A DNA stretch of 64,000 nt from Stentor roeselii (taxonomy: Eukaryota > Ciliophora > Heterotrichea > Heterotrichida > Stentoridae), in NCBI GenBank assembly GCA_006503475.1, contig RSEH01000174.1, positions 39,984-103,983 on the forward strand, written 5' to 3'. The translations under genes and the position numbers were made by a program. Positions 29,380 to 38,600 of the stretch are shown in pieces. A model generated the notes under the pieces. It did not search any database. It was not told the DNA's origin and worked only from the letters and a program-made list of their open reading frames with translations. How positions within the stretch are numbered: position 1 is the stretch's first letter; each line of letters opens with the position of its first letter.

Positions 29380-30780
29380 TTATCTCCATTCCGGCTTAGC
29401 AGCCTTATTAAAGTAACTAACTCTTTCCGCTTTAATCATAGCCATATTCCTAGCAATCTGCTTAACATAATCAGGTGCATCAATAATACAAGGCTGATAA
29501 GTGCAATCTTTCAACTCATTCTTCGCCCTCTCATCCTGCATGATCTGCGAAACGATTTCTTTTTTCCTCTGTTCCGACTTAACCCTTTCAATATAACTCT
29601 GCGGGTCTTCCAAGATCTGCAACTTGGACTTGACATTCGAGTAGCTTCTACTTTGAACAGAGCAAGGAACAGTGAGTTCTCTAGCTTTTTCTTCAGCAGC
29701 TTCTTTAAGAGCTTCAACTTTTTCTAATCTTTTCTTAGAGTCTCCATAAGACATTTCGTTAAAACTTCGATTTCTTCTCATTTTCGCTAAATTCGTGATT
29801 TTTGGCTGAAAAGAACATGGATGAGGGTCTGGCTTTGGATTTGACTTTTTTTCTATCATTTCTTGATTTCTTTCAAAAAAGGCTTTTTTTACTAGTTTTT
29901 TTGACCTTTCGTTTATCGCTGGCTTTGCAAGTGGCTGGTTTTCAAGGATTTCTTTTTTTTCAAGTTTCATCAACTCGTATAAGGCCTGACGCTCGAAAAA
30001 AGGTTTTGTTGAAAAAGAACACCCTGAGTGCTCTAAACATGGAGTAGAAGGTTTTTGGGATTTTGGAGAATCGTCTTCTGGCTCTGGTTGTTTCAGTTCT
30101 TTAGGACGTGAAAGACGTTCGAAAGGGTCTTGTTTTATGTATTCTTTCGCGTTTTTCATGTCTTTTCCCGGGCCTTTGACCCGAGGTGCAAAAGAAGGTT
30201 CTTCAGGTTTAAAGCTACGTTTAGGAGTATCATTAAGATACTTCGATCCAGAAATACAAGAATTTCTATTAATCTGTGGATGAAAGGTACAAGGAAGTAA
30301 CTCATCTTCAAGTTTTTTCCTTTCCTGATCTTCTCTTTGTTTAATCACTCTTAAATTTTCACGACATTTGGCCAGTCTTTCAAAAGTCTCCTGAGTGAAA
30401 AGTGGAGAAGTCTGTGAATTAGTCTTAGGTTTAAAAGTGCATTCTTTGTCCTCTACTTTCAACTTCTGTTCTCTTAAAAGCTCCTGGTTGAGGCTTCTTT
30501 TCGTGTCCCACTGAACTTGCCTATCAAAAAACGTGTCACTATTAACAACGCTGAATGAAGGGTCGAACATTGGAGTAGGTCTCAAGTTGAAGTCCTCGAA
30601 TTCAGTCGTGTTGAACTCGACTTCAGTTTCCCGATCTGCGGTTTTCTCGATTTTTTCGAATCTCTGAGACTTTTCCACTGGTTTCGAGGGAAAAGAAGAG
30701 GAATAAAGCATTTCAAGCATCTGGTCTTTGGAGATGCTTCCGTCTTTTAACATTTCAACGAGTTCTGAAATAGAAGACAT
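29380..30780 (-). CDS. CTFxPxI-repeat, coiled-coil hypothetical protein
   Basis: 466 residues. At least five copies of a short motif of the form C-T/S-F/Y-x-P-x-I punctuate charged helical segments: ECTFKPKTN, PCTFHPQIN, GCSFSTKPF, PCSFQPKIT and DCTYQPCI. Between them lie Lys/Glu-rich helices with coiled-coil potential. The first 25 residues (ELVEMLKDGSISKDQMLEML) resemble a small helical docking module. I have an impression that CTFxPxI repeats occur in other ciliate and algal proteins of unknown, perhaps cytoskeletal, role, but I cannot name the family. It starts 7 nt after the stop of the co-directional upstream gene. Confidence 0.7.
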   Translation of the reverse strand: MSSISELVEMLKDGSISKDQMLEMLYSSSFPSKPVEKSQRFEKIEKTADRETEVEFNTTEFEDFNLRPTPMFDPSFSVVNSDTFFDRQVQWDTKRSLNQELLREQKLKVEDKECTFKPKTNSQTSPLFTQETFERLAKCRENLRVIKQREDQERKKLEDELLPCTFHPQINRNSCISGSKYLNDTPKRSFKPEEPSFAPRVKGPGKDMKNAKEYIKQDPFERLSRPKELKQPEPEDDSPKSQKPSTPCLEHSGCSFSTKPFFERQALYELMKLEKKEILENQPLAKPAINERSKKLVKKAFFERNQEMIEKKSNPKPDPHPCSFQPKITNLAKMRRNRSFNEMSYGDSKKRLEKVEALKEAAEEKARELTVPCSVQSRSYSNVKSKLQILEDPQSYIERVKSEQRKKEIVSQIMQDERAKNELKDCTYQPCIIDAPDYVKQIARNMAMIKAERVSYFNKAAKPEWR

Positions 30781-30787
30781 GATTTAA

Positions 30788-31747
30788 TTATTTTTTTCGT
30801 TTTCGGGATATTAAGATGATTGAATTGTCTCGACGGTTGATCATCGCTTCACAGATGAGACATTGGCCTAAAAAGTCAAGATCTTTTAAACATTTCAAGC
30901 AATAACAACAACCGCATGAAAAAGGGAAACTTTTAAAATCATTGCAGGAAATACATGGATTTGATAAAACTTTTTCGTAGAGGGAAAGTTCGAATTTAAA
31001 TGGCTCTGAAGTTAATAATGAAAGTTGCTGTAAATTTGATTCGAGAATTTGTTTATCGTTGTCGTCTAGGGAAAGAGAAGGAAGGGAATTTACAAGATTG
31101 TCTAATAATCGTTGAAGGGATATTGAAGAACTACTTGGTCTTGGATTTTGACGGATTTTTGATGGCTTTTCACGGGTTTTGTAGTAGTCGTTGTAGCAGG
31201 ACTTGTAAGCGATGTAAAACTTGCTGTTAAGAGAAAAAATAAGTAGTTTTAATGGAAAAGCAAATGGAAATTTCTTTACTTTTTCGTAATTCCCGTTGTA
31301 AAAACTGATACTCACGTTAAAGTTTCTAGAAAACTTTTCAAGCATTGTAAAAGTTTCTTGAAGGGTAAGACGTTTCTGAATATTTAGCAAAATCTTGCAA
31401 AACTCTGCAAATTGATTCTGAAAATTATGATCAGTTCGAATAGAAGAGGCAAAAACTTCATGATTCGCTTTTTGTTCAAGAATTTCTGAAAAAAGTCCTG
31501 AAAAAAGGTAAAGGTCTTGACGGGCTTGTAAATTTTCTAGTCTGACTTAAAGTTACAGTTCTTCTATAAAATAAATATTGTTGCTTCGTGTGCCTTGAGC
31601 GAAAATCAACTGTTCGATAAAGGCCAAAGCGACAGCTTTTATGATTCCGCCTTCATTTGGACCACATTCTCTGAGTAAGACGAATTTTTTGTCGTAATTT
31701 TCCAGACCTTTTGAAGGAAAATCGTAAACTTTAAAGATGTTTTTCAT
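30788..31747 (-). CDS. Otubain-like (probably inactive) protein with C-terminal RING-type finger
   Basis: 314 residues from two exons (intron 31542-31556). The N-terminal FVLLRECGPNEGGIIKAVALAFIEQLI aligns in pattern with the otubain active-site block (RxxxGDGNCFxRAxxxxYLE), but the catalytic Asp and Cys positions are Asn and Gly. LLIFSLNSKFYIAYKS resembles the C-terminal His strand (LLYxxxHYDLLY) with His lost. So it is probably a pseudo-deubiquitinase. Residues about 255-300 form a compact zinc module: CISCNDFKSFPFSCGCCYCLKC, then CLICEA, RING-like in spacing. A pseudo-OTU joined to a RING could bind ubiquitin and E2. The start codon is 5 nt from the divergent ATG at 31753. OTU homology is tentative. 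Confidence 0.65.
31542..31556 (-). other. 15-nt intron
   Basis: On the minus strand this reads GTAACTTTAAGTCAG. It supplies the in-frame TAA after IEEL. Excision joins CT to A (Leu) and continues as ENLQARQDLYLFSG into the longer downstream exon. A sits at intron position 10. Confidence 0.85.
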
Positions 31748-31752
31748 TATTA

Positions 31753-32616
31753 ATGGAAAAATTCAACTTTTTTGACTTGCAGACTCAAGATCCTGTCGTC
31801 CTTCCAAATGACTCCAGTCTTTTAATGGTCTTCATTTCGTTAAATGATATTTTGCAGTTGAAGGATATCTCGAAGGACCAAAAAGCGGCGGTTTTTCAGA
31901 CTTTTGCGGTTTATGTTGGAAGTGAAGCGAAAAAGGTGCAGTTATGGAAAAGTAAAGAACCCAATTCAGTGCCGATTTATTTTGGAGGGCAGGATTTAGC
32001 GAGATTTTCACAGTTTAATATCAATGAACTGCCTTCTTTTTTACTTTGGAATCAGAAAATTGTTACAAGTGGGCCTTTGACACTTTTTCCGAAACCTTTT
32101 ATTAGGTCGTTGCTGGTTAAGCACCCAGAATTCAAAGCCATAGCCTTTCCATTGAATCTGGAGATATCTCAAGAAAAAGCTTTAGAACAAGAAGTTAAAA
32201 TTTACCAGTTGGAGCAGGCAACAAGTAGTACTTCTCAAGATATTGAAGAATTGAAGGTTCAAATGCAAGAAAAAGACAGATTAATCTCAGACATCTTAGA
32301 CAAAATGTAAAAAAAACTTAGCAAAAAATTCGAACAATCACGTAAACCTCAAAAATTCTTAAACAACCTCGAAGACTCCGAAGACTACTGGACCCCAAAC
32401 GACGAGGTATCCCAAAGCGTGCGCGATCCATTAATAAATTCGCCAAAATCCTCAATCCCAGACTCCCATCCAGCAGAAGACGAATCAGAAAAGCTTCCAT
32501 CAAAAAAGCCAATTCAAAAATCTCCAGTAAAACCAAAATCTCCAAGTAAAACTCCAACAAAATCTCCATCAAAAAAACCAGAGTCACCTTCAAAACAACC
32601 TTCAAGAAAATCCTAA
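31753..32616 (+). CDS. Thioredoxin-fold-like domain with basic SPxK-rich tail
   Basis: 282 residues with one 15-nt intron (32307-32321). Residues 1-140 look like a thioredoxin-type alpha/beta domain: a central strand LLMVFISLNDIL, then VPIYFGGQDLARF, and NINELPSFLLW, where the Pro resembles the cis-Pro of thioredoxins. No CxxC is present, so it is not a redox enzyme. A coiled-coil segment follows (residues 145-195). The spliced tail is acidic and then strongly basic, with repeated SPSKKP/SPSKTP units like the minor-groove-binding tails of linker-histone-type proteins. The stop TAA (32614-32616) directly abuts the stop of the convergent USP gene. Confidence 0.7.
32307..32321 (+). other. 15-nt intron
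   Basis: GTAAAAAAAACTTAG splits an Ile codon (AT/C). Removing it extends the protein from 185 to 282 residues through an acidic and then SPxK-rich tail. A sits at intron position 10. Confidence 0.82.
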
Positions 32617-35600
32617 TTAATTATTTTCAGACTCAGTGCTATTCTCTTCTCCATCATCTTTAAACTCAGCTTCTCGATAATTATCCCTTTTAACTTCTTC
32701 TTCTTCACTAGAGTCCTGATCCCTTTGTATGAATTGTTTGAATTTTTTAACAGCTTCTTCAAACTGACTATCAAAATAATGCCCTCTGTTGAAGTAATCA
32801 GGAAAGTTGAAATAATTTCCGCGATAATAACTTTCTAGTCCAATCCACCTGAACTGATTAGAATTTTTCAAAGTGGCTTGAAAGACATGATCATGAGTCA
32901 TCAAATCAGACCACCAAAGAATGATGTTCATGGCAAAGGCGCAGTAAGAGTCTTTAGTCCTTTGAACCTGTTCAAAGAAACTCATTCTTGAAGGCATGCT
33001 GTAGACATGTCTTAAAGTCGTGTTACATAAAAACTCATCCACCCTTCTTTCCTTAATCGAGTCATCAATCAATAAGATCTTTTGCATGATAATCAAAAAT
33101 CCCGTAACTTTAAAATTTTCGTATTTATTTCCAAGTAAAAATCCTGCAAATTCCTCTAAAAAGCTAAGACTCATCTTCAAGTTTTCCCAAGATAAATGAA
33201 GCACAATTCTCTCCACATCACGATTTCTGATATTTTGGATGATATTTCGTTTTACGTGGTAATCAGTCATCTGGCTTTCAACAACTGAGTCCAGGTCTAA
33301 AGCGAGGTCTGTACTTTGAAGATAATTCGGAAAGTTCTGACTACTGCGAATGGCTGAAGTTCTACAAACGACCATCAAAGATGACAACAAAGAAAAGACC
33401 TGCTCAGTTTCTACGATTGAGCTAAAATTATCACTTTCATTTAAAGTAGAGACCAACTCGCTGATACAGTCGGACTCGACAAGCAAGGCCTTTTGAAGGG
33501 CTCCACATTCTGCGAAGCCGACAAGAATCACGAGGTAGTCTTCGATTCTTCGAGAGTTTCGCTTGAATTCATGTAAAAAGTCCTTTAAGTACAGCTCGAT
33601 GAAGCGAGATGACACTGCCAAAGAACGCTTTGTGTAAAGACTGTAGTGGTTGTACCCGCAGAACTCGGAATAAGGCAAGGCGTTCAAGTTTAGAACTCGG
33701 ATTTTGTTTAATAAAAGAGAACTTTCGCAGTCACTCACGAAATTAAGGATTTGACTGATAAAACTGGAAAATTCAGCTCTTGCTTCACTGTCCATACATT
33801 CTAAAAGAATTTCTGAGATGATTTCACGGTTTTGGATCAAGTAGTTTAAAAACCAAATAGAAGCTTTTATGTGTTTTTTGTAGAAATTTATCAGAATTTT
33901 CAACCAAAACTTGAAATTTTCAAAGTTTTTCACCCTGGTTAAGTTTTCATAAGCGAAAAGTGTTCCGAGTTTTATAAGTTTTAAACTTTCGTCTTCAGTT
34001 TCAAGGCTTTCTTCGATTTTTTGAAAAGCTTCTCGAACTTCTGGGAGGTTTAAAAGAGACTCTTTGGTGATTTGAGTTCTTTTTTCATCTTCCTCAACGA
34101 AAAACGTGAGAAAAGCGAGTTCTTGAATGTCTTTAGTTCTAGAGAGTTCATCTCGATATTCTTTATTCTCAACGAACTCAAAGTTAATAATAAAATCCGC
34201 CAGAAGTTTAAAATATCCTCGATCAAAATAAAGCAAATCCCTTAAAAAGTTCAAGTTTTCCAAGCGAATCTTTTCAGAGATCTGTTCAACGAATGAAAGG
34301 CCTTCACTTTCTCCATGATTTTCTCCAACATTAATAGGAAATTTGCGTTCATAAACAAGCATATAAGCATTTTTACTCTGAGCAAAAGAATGAAAATCTG
34401 AGCCCCAAGTGACAGTTTTTTCTCCTCCAAAGCAGTCATTTTTCAAGTTGTCAACAGAATAAACCTCAACATATCGATCATCAAATAAAAGCCACTTACC
34501 TGAATTCCTATCTTTGATGATCGAGGTGTAATGACCTGAATCAGCCCCTCCAGAATGCAAAAGGACTCCAGCAAGTTCATATTCAAAGTACTCAGAAGGA
34601 CGATCTTCATGTTTCGCCCAGTTTTTAAAGTTAATATTCATTGGAAATTCGCAGTAGTCGTTTATTTTAAACCTTTGCATGATGCTGTAGTCGAACTCGA
34701 AACGTTTTAAATGAATAAAAACTGTATTTGCTAAAGAACTGATCAAACATCTTTTTTTTGCAGTGATTTTCGTGTCGTACTTATCACAAAAATACTTATT
34801 ATCGCCTTCTAAAACATCATCTTTCACAAACAAGTCTAAAGCTTCTTGTAAATTTTTCTTATTTTTCACATCTAAAGAAATTCTGAAAAAGTGCTCTTCA
34901 CGTGAGCCGTAGTAAGGACGTTCAGCTTCTGTGGAATGAATCTCGTGAATGAAACTTCCCCCGATGTGGTCTCGAAGCAAATTGCGACTTGCGCTGTTTT
35001 TCATCAGTTCTTCCAGTTTATCAAATAAAAGACTGAGAAACTCGTCAACGTCTTGTTGGACTCTCACGTTTATCGGTTCTCCGTCGTAACATTTAAAAGC
35101 CTGGCAAAAACTGAAAGGCTCGAAAAACTCTTTCTCGGATTCTTGAAGATTTAAAAACATTGTCTGAAGTTGGAATAAAACGTTTTCGGATAGGTCGAGA
35201 TCTGAGGATAAACGGGAATTTATTATCCCTGAACGCACCTCGGTCATCATGAATAACTGCTGCATTAAGGAATTCATGTAGCAGGTACTGCCGAAGTTTC
35301 GAAGACCTACGAAACCGGAAGGCGCTCTTGCTTTTATGTCGTTGTCCACTCTTGCTGCGTAGGCTGGTGATGGGTCTTCTGATGTTAAGGATTTTTGGCT
35401 TGAGTGGTGGAAGTAAAGCTTGTCCAATAAAAACCTTGAATTTTCACAATTCCTAAAGCAAAGAACCTGAATCAACTCAAAAGCAGCATTTCTCGTAGCA
35501 TAATGTTTATACCTAGGAGGTGAAGCCTCACAAGGATCAAGTAAAAACAAGCAAGAATAAAGATGACAAAGTAACTCCTTCGACTGAAATTTCGAATTCA

Positions 35601-38600
35601 TCTGACAAAGTGGTTTAAGCACATTCAAATACCCGGTTAACACCTTATCCTGATTACACAAATTCCTAGTTTCCACAGTTTTTCTACTCAAAACAAACTC
35701 AACACATTTCTGCCCAAAAAAATGATCCTGTTCCTGCAAATCAGCAGCAAGTGCCTGAGTCAAAGCAAAAAACTCTTCACAATTCTGATTATCATCAACA
35801 GGCAAGCATTCCAACACAACTTTGGCAAAATAACAAGAACTATCCTCCACATGTTGAATATTCCCAACAGACTTGATACTTTCAACAGTCTGACAAATGC
35901 TTAATCTGATAAAGTTTTCATCACAGTTCAAAAGCGTATTTGAAATAAGAAGTTTGAAGATTTCTTTCTGGTAAATCAAAGAAAGTAGCTCAGGCTCGTG
36001 GTTTAAAATAATAACGATGCAGTCTAAAGCTCGGGAAAGGACCAACCCGCTATTTTGTTGAGGGTTGAGAGAAATTTGGATGATTTCTGTGGTGGTCAGG
36101 AGGAACTCTGAGAGGTTCATCAAAGATCTGCCTTCTGACATGCACCCTGTGCTTAAATAACTAGAAAGAATTTTCAGTAGGTAGTCAATGACCTTCGCCT
36201 CGAAAGGACCTTTGCTCGGCTCTAAGCCGAGTTCTTTGAACCTTAAAAAAACTTGATATAAGTGCTTCAGTCCTCCTGTGGAATACAACTTTTCACGCCA
36301 ATCATCAGAAAAGTCTTTTTGGATGATTTCATCAGCGATTTGAAGAGAATATAAAAGTTTAAACGTGCAACTGCTGTCGAAAAGACTGTCCCAGTTGATA
36401 ACTTTATCCAGATTCTTGATCTCTTCAAAGGTCTGCACGTTTACTGAGACCTTTGTCAGTAGTTGCCAGATTTTCAAGTTGATTTGCAAGTTTCCATAAG
36501 AAAATAAATCAAAAAGCTGGGTGAAGTACCCGTGATCGTTTGATAAAATCTCAGTTAACTTATAACGAACTGGCAATTTTAATGTTTTTTCTGGTTTTTC
36601 TTGTGTTTCTAGCTGTTCCTGTAAAATTTCAATGTTTCCTTCACCTGTGAGGAAACAAACTGCGTCATCTACTTGGTTATCTGATTTTTCCAATGCGAGT
36701 TTCAGTAGATCTTCACTCAGATTTTCAAACATTGACTTTAAGCTCTGAATTGAATTTTCAAAATCATGAGGAAGAGGCATTTCAGGGTCCTCATCAAAAT
36801 ACGTCAAAAATGAGTTATCTTCAAAATTTAGATCTTTTAAAGTTTGAAAGTCTTGAAATCGGTCTAAGTCTTTCCCATTCCATTCAAATTTACAAGATTT
36901 TTTCAGTTTCAACATTTCTGAAATTTTTTCTCTTGCTTCTGACCAACTCGCATTAAGAGGTAAAGAAATTGAATGACTTGAAGATGAGTTTTTTTTGACA
37001 ATGTTAATTTCAACCATTTCCATTGAGTTACTTGGAAGAGACTCGAATTCTTCGATGAAGTCTGAGATGAGAATGAGACATCTCGAGATTTTCATGATAC
37101 TTTCCTCGTCTAAGACCATGGGCACTGATTCGATATGCGACATGCAAGTTTTGATGAAGTCTTCTTGGATTTCTTGTGTGCAAACTTTAAGACCTTTGTA
37201 AATTCTTTTAATAAGACTGGAGCCGAGGTAAAAAACGTATTCAGAACGACTTGCAAGCGTTATTTCCCATAAGGCTTGAAAACTTATCAGTTGGATTTCA
37301 AGGATTTCTAAGCTTTCATCTGTGCATATTGAAGAAATTAACCCAAAGTGACGGTTTATACTGATAAAAAAACGCTCAAAACACTCAAATGCTGCCCGGG
37401 TGTAGGAAAAAGGCTTGATTTTCAGCAGAAGTTCGGTAAATACGAAAAGCTGCTGGTCTTCTGAGGTTAAAATTCGATTTGGCCATGAGTTTAAGCAGGA
37501 TGTTAACCAGGAAAATACGAGTTCTGACTCTTTTTCACTTACTGCGTTGAAAATAAAGGTCTCCCATAGAAGACTTAGGTGCCAGTTTGTTATTGTTTCG
37601 CAGGAATTTGAGTAGATGTAACGGATGAAGTCTAGTCTTGAACTTATCTCATCTAGGAATGTGATTTGGAGGTCTTTACTTACTTTTATGTCCATGAAGA
37701 TGGAATCGTGTGAACGTTTTAATTCTAAGGTTTCGTCGTCACTGCTGGAAGTGGATTCTTCTCCATTAACCTGAATCGCTTGAACAACCGCATCTTGCTT
37801 AAACTGAATCAAACTTCTAAAAAGTTGCTTAGTAAGTTGAAAGTTCTGTTCCAAAGTATGAATCATAGAACTTTTCGATTCAGTCCTATCAAACTGTGGC
37901 CTAACAGACGGATACGATTCAAGAATAGCTTTAACCATCTCACAAGACCACAACACAAACGAAGAGCTTTTCAAGTTATCAACGCACATCGCCAAGAACC
38001 TCGGCCGTTCAAGTCGAAAATAATTAATAAGCGAGTCCTTCAAAATACTCATCGCCTGTTCTGCAGTATCACTTGTGACTCCTTGTTCAGCAGCAGATTC
38101 TTGCCAAAGTTCCCAAATAAACAATAAAACTTCTGAACTATCAAATCTTTTTTCTTCTTTTAAAGGCGTTGCCAACACTGCAGTTCCAGTTGAATTCGGA
38201 AAAACTCCTGGAAACGAAGGCGGCTTGTTGTTTAACGGAGGAGGGCAGGGGTAGTTCAGAGGGACTCTTGGAACAGGAGGAAGTGGAAAGTTTGATACTG
38301 GAAGATTATTCGATGATGTCGGCAATAAAGGCTTCGATGGTCTTGGAAGGGGCATGTCTGATGTGCTTTCAGCTTGGAATCGAAAAATTCCTACTTTTGA
38401 AGGCGCCGCTTGAGGTAGAAAGGGAGGCGGAAAGGAAGGCACTGGGATGGAAGAAGGAGGGGAATAAACAGGGTGACGACTTGGAACAGGTGGAAGAGTC
38501 GCCACTCCTGAAGGGAATATTTTTACTAAAGGAGAGAACTGCTGTCCCGGTGTTATTGGAAGTGAAGGAGGCTTCATTGGAAGACCTGGCGGAAGGCCTT

